Positions 17,389 through 26,469 of a DNA stretch of 64,000 nt are shown piece after piece. Numbering within the stretch: the stretch's first letter is position 1; the number at the start of each line of letters is the position of its first letter. Position numbers and translations under genes: made by a program. Below the pieces are notes generated by a model that searched no databases, had not been told where the DNA came from, and saw only the letters and a list, made by a program, of their open reading frames with translations. Origin of the DNA: an uncultured Cohaesibacter sp. (GTDB lineage Bacteria > Pseudomonadota > Alphaproteobacteria > Rhizobiales > Cohaesibacteraceae); NCBI RefSeq assembly GCF_963667045.1, contig NZ_OY762934.1:2163501-2227500 (forward strand), given 5' to 3'.

Positions 17389-17673
17389 GACAGGATGTCC
17401 GAAAAGGGCTCGGGAATGAGCCTTCCGCAGGCAGGATGCCTGCAGGGACAGGTTATACGCTGCGACCGGTGCAAGTCCAGCGCGCCAAGGGCATAGCCCA
17501 AAGAGAAAGTCATCGCTCCCTACGACCAAAAGACGAGGGGTACAAAAGGCAATACGGGTTATTTTCTACCCCCCGGCTTCCCCGTGTCCGGGCGTTGATC
17601 CTTGCGGCCCGAAACCGGGCTCTTCGGGCAGCGACAGAAACCACTGAAGTGGCTCGACAGAAAGGCAGACCCC

Positions 17674-18936
17674 GTGACGGAAACCGGACCGAACCCTACG
17701 CAGCCCCAAAGCGGCACGCACACCAAAAGCAGCTCCGGCCACGCCGCGCCGCTGGCGGGGATCAAGGTGCTCGACTTTTCGCGGATCCTGTCCGGTCCCT
17801 ATGCCTCCATGGTGCTGGCTGACCTGGGGGCTGAGGTGATCAAGGTCGAACCGCCCATAGGCGGCGATGACACCCGTCACTTCCCCCCCTTCCAGAACGG
17901 TCAGAGCCATTACTACATGGCGCTCAACCGCAACAAGAAGAGCATCAGCCTCGATCTCAAGTCGCCAGAGGGCATCGGGATCGCCAAAAGGCTCGCCCGC
18001 CGGAGCGACATCCTTCTCGAAAATTTCCGGCCCGGGGTCATGAAGCGACTGGGGCTCGATTTCGACACGCTGCATGGCGAAAACGACAGGCTGATTTATT
18101 GCTCCATCACGGGCTTTGGCAGACACAGCCCCCATGGCAACAAGCCGGCCTTCGACATTGTGGTGCAGGCACTTTCCGGGGTCATGCACATGAATCGCGA
18201 ACCGGATGAGGCCCCCAACAAGCTCGCCCTGCCGATGGGGGACATGGCGGGCAGTTTCTTTTCCCTGTTCGGGCTTCTGGCCGCCCTGCATGAGCGCAAC
18301 CAGACCGGCATCGGGCGGCATGTGGAAATCGCCATGCTCGACAGTCTCATTGCCATGCAGGGCTACCTGTCGCAGATGTATTTCGTCACCGGCCAATGCC
18401 CGCAACCGGTCGGAACGCGCCATCCGAGCATTGTACCCTATGGTTCGTTCCCGACGTCGGACGGTCATGTCATCGTCGCCTGCCTCACCGAGCGATTCTG
18501 GCAGAATTTTGCCCGCTGTCTGGGGCTTGAGGCCCTGTTGGAGGATACACGTTTCTCGGTCTATGAAAACCGGCTCGCCAACAGGGATCCTCTGGAGGAA
18601 ACAATCTCAGCCAGAATGCGGCAGGACACGACCGGCTATTGGCTTGACCGGCTTGAAGCCTTTGACGTGCCGAGTGCGCCCATTCTCGACATTGCCCAAT
18701 CGCTCGATCAACCCCACGTCGCCGACAACGCACTGATTGAAAAGGTTTCCCATCCACAAACGGGGGAGATGCGGCTGGTCCGCAGCCCGATCCGCTTCGA
18801 TGGCATGGGCCCGGCAAATGCCCGCCCTCCGTCCCTGTTGGGCGAGGACACCGCAGCCGTGCTCTCAGAGGCACTGGGGCTTGACGATGACGAGATCGCC
18901 GACCTTGCCGCACGCGGTGTCGTGACCCTCCGCTGA
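17674..18936 (+). CDS. CaiB/BaiF-family (family III) CoA transferase
   Basis: Family III CoA transferases move CoA between carboxylic acids. The N-terminus has GIKVLDFSRILSGPYASM and LGAEVIKVEPP, both typical of the family. The catalytic aspartate is D190 in PMGDMAGSFF. The C-terminal half holds FDVPSAPILDIAQSL, also typical. GTG 17674 is chosen because AAAGG lies nine bases upstream; it gives 420 residues. The open frame from 17602 adds 24 atypical residues. The gene stands alone, divergent from the permease across a 285-base gap in which I see no other gene. The acyl substrate is unknown. Confidence 0.87.
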   Translation: MTETGPNPTQPQSGTHTKSSSGHAAPLAGIKVLDFSRILSGPYASMVLADLGAEVIKVEPPIGGDDTRHFPPFQNGQSHYYMALNRNKKSISLDLKSPEGIGIAKRLARRSDILLENFRPGVMKRLGLDFDTLHGENDRLIYCSITGFGRHSPHGNKPAFDIVVQALSGVMHMNREPDEAPNKLALPMGDMAGSFFSLFGLLAALHERNQTGIGRHVEIAMLDSLIAMQGYLSQMYFVTGQCPQPVGTRHPSIVPYGSFPTSDGHVIVACLTERFWQNFARCLGLEALLEDTRFSVYENRLANRDPLEETISARMRQDTTGYWLDRLEAFDVPSAPILDIAQSLDQPHVADNALIEKVSHPQTGEMRLVRSPIRFDGMGPANARPPSLLGEDTAAVLSEALGLDDDEIADLAARGVVTLR

Positions 18937-19016
18937 CCACAGCAGGCTGACGTGGCGATGTTTCGGCATCCCGTTCTGTTCAGGAATTTCATTCCTGCCA
19001 TGCGTGTTTGTGCAGG

Positions 19017-19190
19017 TTAATCCACAATCGCCTTTTGTCTGAACGGAAAGAAATACGCTCGATTGGCCAGCCGGGAAATCATTTCATTTCTCAAAAGACG
19101 CACCGTATTCGCGAAACGATCAAAATCATCTTTCTTCTGCCAAATATCGGAACGTAGCCTTCCATCCTCTTCAAATATCAAAACATACAT
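19017..19190 (-). pseudogene. Possible remnant or small ORF of 57 codons
   Basis: On the minus strand a frame from ATG 19190 encodes 57 residues of protein-like composition (MYVLIFEEDGRLRSDIW, then DDFDRFANTVRLLRNEM). The same frame stays open upstream to about 19278 without a start codon or a Shine-Dalgarno sequence. This suggests the 3' end of a truncated gene rather than an intact small gene. I do not recognise the family. It may still be spurious. Confidence 0.3.
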
Positions 19191-19252
19191 GCTAATATAT
19201 AGACTATAAACGGAATATATCTTTCCGTCTTCCGTTGATAGAGGATTAAAAA

Positions 19253-19423
19253 ATGAGAACCTTGACCCATTCCGAAATTAGCAACGCTCTCGTGCGTGGG
19301 CATTTCGAGCGATCAAAACAGTTCCATTTCCTCCTGTCGCTGTTATTCAAAAGCAATAGCGGCCATACCATGAAACACGCTTCGAAATCCCGTACAGCAG
19401 TCAAGACACGCATCGCCGCCTGA
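19253..19423 (+). CDS. Small hypothetical basic protein (56 residues)
   Basis: This short frame starts MRTLTHSEISNALVRGHFER and continues with a short hydrophobic segment (FHFLLSLLF) and a basic, Lys/Arg/Ser-rich tail. It is preceded by AGAGGA at about eight bases, a good ribosome binding site. It is followed 70 bases later by a strong terminator. These two signals argue for a real transcription unit. I do not recognise the protein. The region could alternatively be a small regulatory RNA with an incidental frame. Confidence 0.5.
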   Translation: MRTLTHSEISNALVRGHFERSKQFHFLLSLLFKSNSGHTMKHASKSRTAVKTRIAA

Positions 19424-19492
19424 AACGCCCGTCCGAGGCGAGGACTGCTTTTGGTTCCAAGAATCAATACTGGCCAATAGAATGCACAATGG

Positions 19493-19529
19493 AAAAGGGT
19501 GATTGCGTCCCAACGCAATCACCCTTTTT
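19493..19529. terminator. Strong bidirectional rho-independent terminator
   Basis: A 16-base perfect stem (19493-19508 with 19513-19528) around a four-base loop carries a T-run on the plus strand and a run of four Ts on the minus strand. It can end both the small-ORF transcript and the convergent frc operon. Confidence 0.85.
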
Positions 19530-19565
19530 GCTGTACCTTGCCTGTAAGGGTCCCTGATCGGAGCG

Positions 19566-20216
19566 CTAACCGTCAAGTACCAGATCCGCCGTGACGCTTT
19601 CGGCCAGTACGAGGCGGGCATTGACGAGGTCATTCGTCTCGGCCCTCTTTGCTGCGGCTTCCGGATCCAGTCCGTATTTCAGCCATCTGGCATTGAGCCT
19701 TGCGGTCAGAACATCCAGCCCCGGATTGATAAAGACGCTCGCAGTGAAGCAGTCAGCCAGTTCATTCCATGGCTCCGTCCTGAGCAGCAGATAGTTGCCC
19801 TCCACCACGATGATCGGCGTTGTTGGCAGAATCTCGATGGAGCCTGCAACAGCCAAGTCCAGACTGCGATCAAAGCTCGGGAAATAGGTCGCAGGACCGG
19901 ATGTCGCCAGCCCCTTGACCGCCGTGCAGAAACTAATCACGTCGAAGGTTTCCGGAGCGCCCTTGCGCGGCAGAAGACCGTGGGCCTCAAGGATCCGGTT
20001 GTCCAGATGATAGCCATCCATCGGCAACAGGGCAGCACGGGGAGCCTCTTGCGGGCAGCCCCCATTGAGCCTTTCAACCACGCTGACGGCCAACGTCGAC
20101 TTGCCGGAAGCAGGGGCCCCGGCAATGGCGATGACCGTCCGACCAGACGGGCGCATGCGACTGGCAACAAAATCGCAGACTTCGGTCGTCTTCTGTTCCA
20201 GTCCCGCTTTGCTCAT
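19566..20216 (-). CDS. frcK: Fructose-operon P-loop kinase FrcK
   Basis: This 216-residue protein is a P-loop kinase of the uridine kinase / pantothenate kinase-like group. Walker A is GAPASGKST near residue 33. MDGYHLDN and IIVVEGNYLLL fit the substrate and Walker B regions. In Sinorhizobium the equivalent gene closes the frcBCAK fructose transport operon. It probably phosphorylates the imported sugar, although the product position (1- or 6-phosphate) is not shown here. ATG 20216 overlaps the frcA stop codon; the open frame further upstream is an frcA shadow. Confidence 0.85.
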   Translation of the reverse strand: MSKAGLEQKTTEVCDFVASRMRPSGRTVIAIAGAPASGKSTLAVSVVERLNGGCPQEAPRAALLPMDGYHLDNRILEAHGLLPRKGAPETFDVISFCTAVKGLATSGPATYFPSFDRSLDLAVAGSIEILPTTPIIVVEGNYLLLRTEPWNELADCFTASVFINPGLDVLTARLNARWLKYGLDPEAAAKRAETNDLVNARLVLAESVTADLVLDG

Positions 20217-20992
20217 GCTGCAACCTCCTGATCTGGCGGTGCCATGGCACCAGTCATCAGGGCTACCGCATCCGACATCGTATAGTCCTTGGGATCGATG
20301 ACGCAAAGGCGCTTGCCCAATCGATGCACATGAATACGATCAGCGACTTCGAACACATGGGGCATGTTGTGGGAGATGAGAATGATCGGAATGCCCTTGC
20401 TCTTCACGGTCTTGATGAGATCCAGCACCTTGCGGCTTTCCTTGACGCCGAGCGCGGCGGTTGGTTCATCAAGGATGACCACATTGGTGCCAAAGGCGGC
20501 AGCCCTTGCCACTGCCACGCCCTGCCGCTGGCCACCAGAGAGGGTCTCCACTGTCTGGGCGATATTCTGGATGGTCATCAGCCCCAGTTCCGAGAGCTTG
20601 TTGCGGGCAAAATCCTGCATCTTCTTCTTGTCAAGCTGACGGAAGACGCTGCCCATGATGCCTGGTTTGAGAATTTCCCGCCCCATGAAGATATTGTCGG
20701 CAATGGTCAGAGCCGGAGACAAAGCCAAAGTCTGGTAGACGGTCTCGATGCCGTGTTCCCGCGCCTGGATGGGCGAGGAAAAATGCACCGGTTTTCCGTC
20801 AAGCCGGATTTCACCGCTGTCCGGTTTCAAGGCTCCCGAAAGGGCCTTGATGAGGGTGGATTTTCCAGCGCCGTTGTCGCCGATCACGGCAAGAATTTCA
20901 CCGGGCAACAGGTCGAAGTCGCAGTCTTCCATGGCCACGACACGACCATAGCGCTTGTTGAGTTTGCGAGCGGTCAGAATGGGGCTGGTCAT
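20213..20992 (-). CDS. frcA: Fructose ABC transporter ATP-binding protein FrcA
   Basis: This single-cassette ATPase of 259 residues energises fructose import. Walker A is GDNGAGKST, the signature is LSGGQRQGVAVARA, and Walker B is VVILDEPTAALG. Single-domain ATPases in ribose-type importers are typical of FrcA, unlike the double cassette of LsrA. ATG 20992 overlaps the frcC stop (ATGA), and its own stop overlaps frcK. The longer open frame back to 21265 runs antisense-like through frcC and is not coding. Confidence 0.92.
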   Translation of the reverse strand: MTSPILTARKLNKRYGRVVAMEDCDFDLLPGEILAVIGDNGAGKSTLIKALSGALKPDSGEIRLDGKPVHFSSPIQAREHGIETVYQTLALSPALTIADNIFMGREILKPGIMGSVFRQLDKKKMQDFARNKLSELGLMTIQNIAQTVETLSGGQRQGVAVARAAAFGTNVVILDEPTAALGVKESRKVLDLIKTVKSKGIPIILISHNMPHVFEVADRIHVHRLGKRLCVIDPKDYTMSDAVALMTGAMAPPDQEVAA

Positions 20993-22053
20993 CACAGGCT
21001 CACTTTCCTGATGGTTTGGTCGATGGTGACGGCGAAGATGATGAGCGCGCCGATGAGCAAATAGGTCCACTGCACGTCGGCCCCGAGCAGGCGCAGACCG
21101 AGCGTGAAGACGCCGACGATCAGGGCACCAAACAGGGTTCCGGCCACCGATCCTCGGCCGCCGAACAGCGAGATGCCTCCGATCACCACGGCGGTGACAC
21201 TTTCGATGTTGGCAAGCTGGCCCGCCTGTGGCGAAACCGACCCGAGGCGGCCGATGAGCGCCCAACCGGCAAAGGCACAGATAAGCCCGCCGATGGCATA
21301 GACCGAGACCAGGGTCGCCTTGACCTTGACGCCGGACAGCTCGGCGGCATCGGGATCATCCCCCACCGCATAGACATGGCGTCCCCAAGCGGTCTGGCTG
21401 AGGATATAGGACATCAGCAGCACCAGCAGCAGCAGCAGGATGACCCCATAGGTGAAGATAGCCCCGCCAACCTCAATGGTGCGGCCAAAGAATTGCAGGA
21501 TTGGCGCGCGCTGGGCAATCTCTTCACTGCGGATGACCACGCTGCCAGAGTAAAGGAAGTTGGCCGCCAGCACGATCTGCCACATACCCAGCGTCACGAT
21601 GAAGGGGGGCAGCTTGACATAGGCGACCAGCAGGCCGTTGGCCGTACCGAAGAACAGCCCCGTCGCCAGACCGCACAAGACAGCCAGCTCTGGCGGCATG
21701 CCAAGATCAAAGGTGAATTTGCCCATGATGACCGATGACATCACGGCGATGGCTCCAACCGACAGGTCGATGCCGGCGGTCAGGATGACGAGGGACTGGG
21801 CCACGGCCACGATACCGACAATCGCCACCTGCTGCAGGATCAGTGTCAGCGCAAAGGGCGAGAAGAAGCGGTGGCCATTCAGGATGCCAAAGACGATGAT
21901 CGCCGTGATCAGCACGAACAGCGGGATGGCCGACGGGGTCGCCTGAAGAAACCCCAGCAAGCGATGAAAGGTCGATTTGTGGGAACTGTCGAATTCCGCC
22001 ACGGTCTCTTGCTCTGGCAAGCGCGTGTCGACAGAGCCTGGTGCATCAGTCAT
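20992..22053 (-). CDS. frcC: Fructose ABC transporter permease FrcC
   Basis: This is an inner membrane permease of the ribose/fructose importer family, 353 residues with about ten hydrophobic helices. The sequence TAGIDLSVGAIAVMSS and the later GGISLFGGRGSVAGTLFGAL are family motifs. It begins with a soluble N-terminal segment of about 30 residues. It is coupled to frcA by a 4-base overlap and follows frcB by 77 bases. Confidence 0.92.
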   Translation of the reverse strand: MTDAPGSVDTRLPEQETVAEFDSSHKSTFHRLLGFLQATPSAIPLFVLITAIIVFGILNGHRFFSPFALTLILQQVAIVGIVAVAQSLVILTAGIDLSVGAIAVMSSVIMGKFTFDLGMPPELAVLCGLATGLFFGTANGLLVAYVKLPPFIVTLGMWQIVLAANFLYSGSVVIRSEEIAQRAPILQFFGRTIEVGGAIFTYGVILLLLLVLLMSYILSQTAWGRHVYAVGDDPDAAELSGVKVKATLVSVYAIGGLICAFAGWALIGRLGSVSPQAGQLANIESVTAVVIGGISLFGGRGSVAGTLFGALIVGVFTLGLRLLGADVQWTYLLIGALIIFAVTIDQTIRKVSL

Positions 22054-22130
22054 GAGATCGCATTCCTAATGGATACAGGGGAGCGGAACGCCGCCATTGG
22101 CGTTCCGCGTGGGACACTTCGGGAGAGCAA

Positions 22131-23147
22131 TCAACCCCAGCAGAGGTTCTTGCCTTCTTCAACCGTCAGCTGCTTGAGACCCTTGACCGGTTTGTCGGTT
22201 ACAAGGCCAACGCCTGTATCGAAGAAGCTCTTGCCTTCGGTTGCCTTCGGCATTTCGCCGGTCTTGACGGCTTTCACGATGGCTTCGACGCCCTTTGCGG
22301 CCATATCAAGCGGATATTGCTGTGCCGTTGCGCCGATGATCCCGGCTTCCACGTTGGCAACGCCCGGGCAACCACCGTCGACCGAAACGATGATCGCGTC
22401 ATTCTGTTTGCCCAGAGCCTTTAGAGCTTCATAGGCACCGGCGGCGGTCGGTTCGTTGATGGTATAGACGACGTTGATGTCCGGGTTGATCGCCAGCAGG
22501 TTTTCCATGCCCTTGCGGCCACCTTCTGCGTTGCCGTTGCCGATTTCCTGACCAACGATGCGGCTGTCGGTTTCATCGCCCCATTTGGACTTGTCGCCGA
22601 TGTTGATACCAAACCCGGTGAGGAAGCCCTGATTGCGCAAAACGCCAACAGACGGCTGGGTTACGTTGATGTTGATGAGACCGATCAGGGCCTTTGCAGG
22701 ATCATCAACGGTCTTGGCAGCCCATTCACCGATCAACTGACCGGCCAGGAAGTTGTCCGTGGCAAAGGTCATGTCGGCGGCATCCATCGGATCAAGCGGC
22801 GTATCAAGGGCGATCACCACCAGACCGGCGTCACGAGCCTTTTTCACCTGACCGGTAATCGCCTTGGAATCGGTAGCAACCAGCAGGATACCGCCAGCGC
22901 CAGCAGCGATGCATGTTTCAATGGCCGAAACCTGGGTCTCGTGGTCCCCGTCATATTTGCCAGCAAAGCTGCGCAGTTCAACGCCCAGTTCCTTGGCCTT
23001 GGCTTCAGCGCCTTCCTTCATTTTTACGAAAAACGGGTTTGTTGCGTCCTTGGTGATCAGGCAGACCGAAGTGTCTGCGGCAGACGCGGCAACAGACAGA
23101 CCAGCAGACATCAGTGCGGCTGTTGCCAGTGTAGTGAGATATTTCAT
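22131..23147 (-). CDS. frcB: Fructose ABC transporter substrate-binding protein FrcB
   Basis: This periplasmic sugar-binding protein has 338 residues. A Sec signal peptide ends in AASAA near residue 23. The mature protein follows the type I periplasmic-binding fold: [16 protein letters not shown], then [16 protein letters not shown], then [22 protein letters not shown] lies six bases before ATG 23147. Fructose as ligand is inferred from the frcCAK neighbours. As the first gene it should be the most abundant product of the operon. Confidence 0.92.
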   Translation of the reverse strand: MKYLTTLATAALMSAGLSVAASAADTSVCLITKDATNPFFVKMKEGAEAKAKELGVELRSFAGKYDGDHETQVSAIETCIAAGAGGILLVATDSKAITGQVKKARDAGLVVIALDTPLDPMDAADMTFATDNFLAGQLIGEWAAKTVDDPAKALIGLININVTQPSVGVLRNQGFLTGFGINIGDKSKWGDETDSRIVGQEIGNGNAEGGRKGMENLLAINPDINVVYTINEPTAAGAYEALKALGKQNDAIIVSVDGGCPGVANVEAGIIGATAQQYPLDMAAKGVEAIVKAVKTGEMPKATEGKSFFDTGVGLVTDKPVKGLKQLTVEEGKNLCWG

Positions 23148-23351
23148 AGTGAACTCCAGGTTCTATTTGCCTCAATCTTCCGCTGTCCGGAGCAAGGTCC
23201 CCCAACCCCGACAACAGAAGTCTCCTCCATGGGCAAAAGCCTCGAATGGCACAATCAATACATATCTTGAAATCTCGCTTCGAAGCTTCCTCCCAGCGGC
23301 GCCTCTTGCGAGCCGCTCAACAATGGGTACCTCTTTGGGCAAAGTCCTGTC

Positions 23352-23374
23352 AATAAATACTTCCTAATGAATTA
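23352..23374. promoter_or_regulatory. AT-rich motif shared with the fru promoter gap
   Basis: On the minus strand this site reads TAATTC, ten bases, ATTTATT. The same spaced motif occurs at 54674-54696 before fruB. Both lie in gaps that separate a fructose operon from a divergent ROK regulator. A shared or cross-recognised operator is the simplest reading, but AT-rich chance similarity is possible. The remaining gap from 23148 to 23502 shows nothing else. Confidence 0.4.
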
Positions 23375-23502
23375 ATAAGACAATGGGAGCATTGACTGCG
23401 ATTCCGCCTTGCGAAGCGTCGGTCTGGTTTCTAGAATGCGGCAAACAGGCCCTCCCCCCGCCAGCCGAAAGGCCGACCGAACTGTGAGCCATCCACGAGC
23501 CC

Positions 23503-24708
23503 ATGACCAAGACATCCCATGACATGCCCAGGCAAACCTTGCAGAAGGGTTCCAACCAGATTGCGATACGCAGCTACAACGAGCGACTGGTTCTGCAGTT
23601 GATCCGGGATCAGGGTGCCGTAACGAAAGCCGAGGCAACACGCGCGACCGGTCTGTCCCCCAATGCCATTTCAACCATCTTCCGCACACTCGAGGAGGAG
23701 GGTTTCATCCTGCGCGACGAACCGATCCGCGGGCGGATCGGCCAGCCATCCACACCGATGCATCTCAACCCGGAGGTCCGGCACTATGTCGCACTGGCTG
23801 TCGGTCGCAGGAGCATGGAGCTGGCGGTCATCGATTTCGTCGGGCAGATCAAGGCTTCCCGCCGGGTGATCATTGCCTATCCGACGCCGCAATCGGTGCT
23901 GGCCTTTTTCAAGGACAACCTCACAGCAGTGCTGCGCTCGGCCAAACAGAAGCGCGGAGATATCGCCGGCATGGGGGTTGCCATGCCGTTCGAAATCTGG
24001 AGTTGGACCAGCGAGTTCGACGCCCCGCGCGAGGAGATGAATGTCTGGCGGACGTTCAACCTTGTCGCAGAGCTGGAAGCGCTGGTGCCCTGGGAGGTGG
24101 TGCTGGAAAATGACGCCACTGCTGCATGCCGGGCCGAACTGGTGTTCGGCTCCCGCAGCGCCCTTCAGGACTGGATCTATTTCTTCATCGGCGCGTTCGT
24201 TGGCGGCGGTATCGTGCTCAATGGCAGCGTCTTTTCCGGCCGCAAGGGCAACGCCGGTGGTTTCGGGCCGATGCGCGTGCCAGACAAGGACGGCAAGAAC
24301 AGGCTGGTGGACCATGCGTCACTGGTCGTGCTGGAACACCGATTGCTGACCGAACAACGCGAGCCACTGGCAATCTATGAAGAGGCAACCGACTGGAGCC
24401 AGATGGAGCCATTTCTGTCCGACTGGATAGAACAGGCCGCGCACAATTTGGCGCACGCCACGGTTTCGGCGCTGGCGGTCATCGATTTTGAAGGGGTCGT
24501 CATTGAGGGTGCCTTCCCCGAGGCGATCAAGCTGAGGCTGGTCGAGGCGTTCCGTCATCAGATGGAAATCAGCGATCTGCAAGGCGTAACCATGCCCGAA
24601 ATCGACGTCGGGCATGTGGGGCGCAAGGCGCGCATCCTCGGCGGGGCCGCCTGCCTCATCACGCAGAAGCACATGATCGACCAGAACACCCTGCTACGGT
24701 CGCAATAG
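23503..24708 (+). CDS. frcR: ROK-family regulator of the frc operon (FrcR-like)
   Basis: This 401-residue DNA-binding regulator is divergent from frcB. An N-terminal winged HTH spans about 20-85 (YNERLVLQLIRDQGAVTKAE, LRDEPIRGRIGQPS). A ROK sugar-kinase-like domain follows, with VVLENDATAACRAELVFG and GAFVGGGIVLNG. The usual ROK zinc motif (CxCGxxGC) and the EIGH-type histidine are absent; the place reads NAGGFGPMRV. It probably senses a sugar or sugar phosphate without phosphorylating it. A close paralogue lies at 55259-56467. Confidence 0.88.
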   Translation: MTKTSHDMPRQTLQKGSNQIAIRSYNERLVLQLIRDQGAVTKAEATRATGLSPNAISTIFRTLEEEGFILRDEPIRGRIGQPSTPMHLNPEVRHYVALAVGRRSMELAVIDFVGQIKASRRVIIAYPTPQSVLAFFKDNLTAVLRSAKQKRGDIAGMGVAMPFEIWSWTSEFDAPREEMNVWRTFNLVAELEALVPWEVVLENDATAACRAELVFGSRSALQDWIYFFIGAFVGGGIVLNGSVFSGRKGNAGGFGPMRVPDKDGKNRLVDHASLVVLEHRLLTEQREPLAIYEEATDWSQMEPFLSDWIEQAAHNLAHATVSALAVIDFEGVVIEGAFPEAIKLRLVEAFRHQMEISDLQGVTMPEIDVGHVGRKARILGGAACLITQKHMIDQNTLLRSQ

Positions 24709-24709
24709 C

Positions 24710-24734
24710 CCGCTCCGGCCTTTCGGCAGAGCGG
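24710..24734. terminator. Probable weak terminator between convergent genes
   Basis: CCGCTC at 24710-24715 pairs with GAGCGG at 24729-24734, with further partial pairing inside. A T-rich stretch follows on the plus strand. It sits between the frcR stop and the convergent SDR stop. Confidence 0.45.
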
Positions 24735-24753
24735 ACTTTCCTTTTGCCTTTGG

Positions 24754-25596
24754 CTATTTGCCAGACTTCATGTAGGCGTTGAAGGCGTCCGCATGGTCGG
24801 GGTGCCAGCGTGACAGGGCCGGGCGGTTTTCAATGATGTCCCCCATACCCCATGTCATGCGCTTGATGTCTGTTTCCCGGTCGACCTCGTTATCCGGGCA
24901 GAGGATGTAGAAATCCCCGGCCTCAAGGCCAGCCATCATGAAGTCGGCAACCTGGTCTGCCGTCCAGGCCCCTTCCGGTTTTTCCCAAACGCCCTTGGCC
25001 TGGGTGAAGCCGGTGTAGGTAAAGCCGGGAATGAGCAGATGGGCACTCACCCGGTCCCCGACCTCGGAGACCAGACGATTGGAAACCGACTCGGCCAAGG
25101 CACGCAGGGCAGCCTTGGAGACGTTGTAGGCGGTGTCGCCCGGCGGCAGGGTGATGCCCTGCTTGGAGCCCGTAAAGATGATGGCGCCAGCCCCTTCGGA
25201 TGCCATCATGTCGGGCAGAAACTGCTGCGTGATATGTATGGCGCCCCACAGGTTGGTTTCCAGCGTCTGCCGCCAGACCTGTTCACCGGCAAAGAGATCG
25301 CCGCCCCCTTCTCTTCCAGCGTTGGACATGACGACCGAAACAGTCCCCATTTCATCAGCAAGCTCCTTGCCATGCTGGACCTGATCGAGTTTGGTGACAT
25401 CCATGGCAACAGCCAGAGCCTTGATCCCCACTGCCTTGAGAATCTCCTCCGCCTCGGACAGCTTCTCACCGGGCAGATCGGCGATCACCACTTTCATTCC
25501 GGCGGCACCAAAATGATGGGCGGCAGCGAGACCGATGCCACTCGCCCCGCCAGTAACAACTGCGACATTTCCTTTAACAACAGCAGGATGCGACAT
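24754..25596 (-). CDS. Short-chain dehydrogenase/reductase
   Basis: This NAD(P)-dependent oxidoreductase has 280 residues. The cofactor motif TGGASGIGLA lies near residue 17. The VVMSNAG loop and the catalytic YNVSK with upstream FTGSKQG follow. ATG 25596 has AAAGGA upstream; the open frame to 25692 adds atypical sequence. It does not form an operon with the frc or sulfate genes. The substrate cannot be inferred. Confidence 0.85.
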   Translation of the reverse strand: MSHPAVVKGNVAVVTGGASGIGLAAAHHFGAAGMKVVIADLPGEKLSEAEEILKAVGIKALAVAMDVTKLDQVQHGKELADEMGTVSVVMSNAGREGGGDLFAGEQVWRQTLETNLWGAIHITQQFLPDMMASEGAGAIIFTGSKQGITLPPGDTAYNVSKAALRALAESVSNRLVSEVGDRVSAHLLIPGFTYTGFTQAKGVWEKPEGAWTADQVADFMMAGLEAGDFYILCPDNEVDRETDIKRMTWGMGDIIENRPALSRWHPDHADAFNAYMKSGK

Positions 25597-25934
25597 GATT
25601 GGTTTTCCTTTGCAAGGGAATGGATGATTTGAATGGGGTCGGCATGAGGGATGCCCTGTTATCTGGCCATTATGGCCCCCTCTGTCTGTCACACAAGTTG
25701 GGATTTTGGATGACGTGCCAAGTTTTACCCACAGCTACCCCGTCAGGAGGTCGCGCGGCAGATCCGGAAAAGGGCCAGCCTGCGGCATTTTCTCAAGGGA
25801 TCACACGCTTTTCGCCCCATTGACATGAAACACGACTTACCAGATAGATTTAAGCAGATTGAAGAACTACCTTTCCGGAAGCGGGCGTGATAAGGCCTGT
25901 CCGGTGACTTGAGCCCCCAAGGAGCGTCGTGATC
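25597..25934. other. Divergent promoter gap, no gene seen
   Basis: This gap of about 340 bases separates the SDR gene from the Rrf2 regulator. I see no convincing frame, hairpin or palindrome. It should hold the promoters of both genes. Confidence 0.5.
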
Positions 25935-26378
25935 ATGATATCGCAAAAAGCGCAATATGCCTTCAGAGCCCTGATCGCTCTTGCCCGGTCCGGAGACGAG
26001 GAGGTTTCCCTGATCTCGGACATCGCAACCGGGCAAAATATCCCGAAGAAGTTCCTTGAACAGATCCTTCTCGACCTCAAGCGCCATGGCATCGTGCAAA
26101 GCCGGCGGGGAAAGATGGGCGGCTATCTGCTGCTGAAATCTGCCGGCGAAATCACCTTCGGCGAGGTGCTGCGCATTATCGACGGCCCGATTGCCCCGCT
26201 GCCCTGCCTGAGCAAGATGGCCTATCGCAAATGCGACGGCTGCAACGACGAGGCCTCTTGCGAAATCCGTCAGGTCTTTGCCAGGGTCGCCGATGCGACC
26301 CGGGAAATTCTTGACAAGACGACCATTGCTGACGCTATCGCTTCTCCCGATTATGAAGGTATCCCTCTGACAGCATGA
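25935..26378 (+). CDS. Rrf2-family regulator with four cysteines
   Basis: This 147-residue winged-helix repressor starts MISQKAQYAFRALI, typical of Rrf2 proteins. The HTH includes IPKKFLEQILLDLKRHGIVQS and the wing RRGKMGGYLL. Four cysteines follow in a C-X8-C-X2-C-X5-C pattern at about 91, 100, 103 and 109, suitable for an iron-sulfur cluster or thiol sensing. It lies 91 bases upstream of the sulfate transporter genes in the same direction, so it probably controls sulfur uptake. ATG 25935 fits the family start; a GTG at 25929 is closer to AAGGAG and remains possible. Confidence 0.85.
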   Translation: MISQKAQYAFRALIALARSGDEEVSLISDIATGQNIPKKFLEQILLDLKRHGIVQSRRGKMGGYLLLKSAGEITFGEVLRIIDGPIAPLPCLSKMAYRKCDGCNDEASCEIRQVFARVADATREILDKTTIADAIASPDYEGIPLTA

Positions 26379-26405
26379 CGTTTTTTCTGCCCTAGGACAA
26401 TTATC

Positions 26406-26434
26406 TTGACAATCACTACTAATTAGATAGAGAT
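26406..26434 (+). promoter_or_regulatory. Candidate sbp promoter with CTAATTAG palindrome
   Basis: TTGACA at 26406-26411 is a consensus -35 box. TAGAGA at 26428-26433 is a plausible -10 with a 16-base spacer. The 8-base palindrome CTAATTAG (26419-26426) lies between them, a good place for repression by the neighbouring Rrf2 protein. The assignment is inference. Confidence 0.45.
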
Positions 26435-26469
26435 TAAGGTATTAAACCATCCTAAGGGGAGGACCGAGC

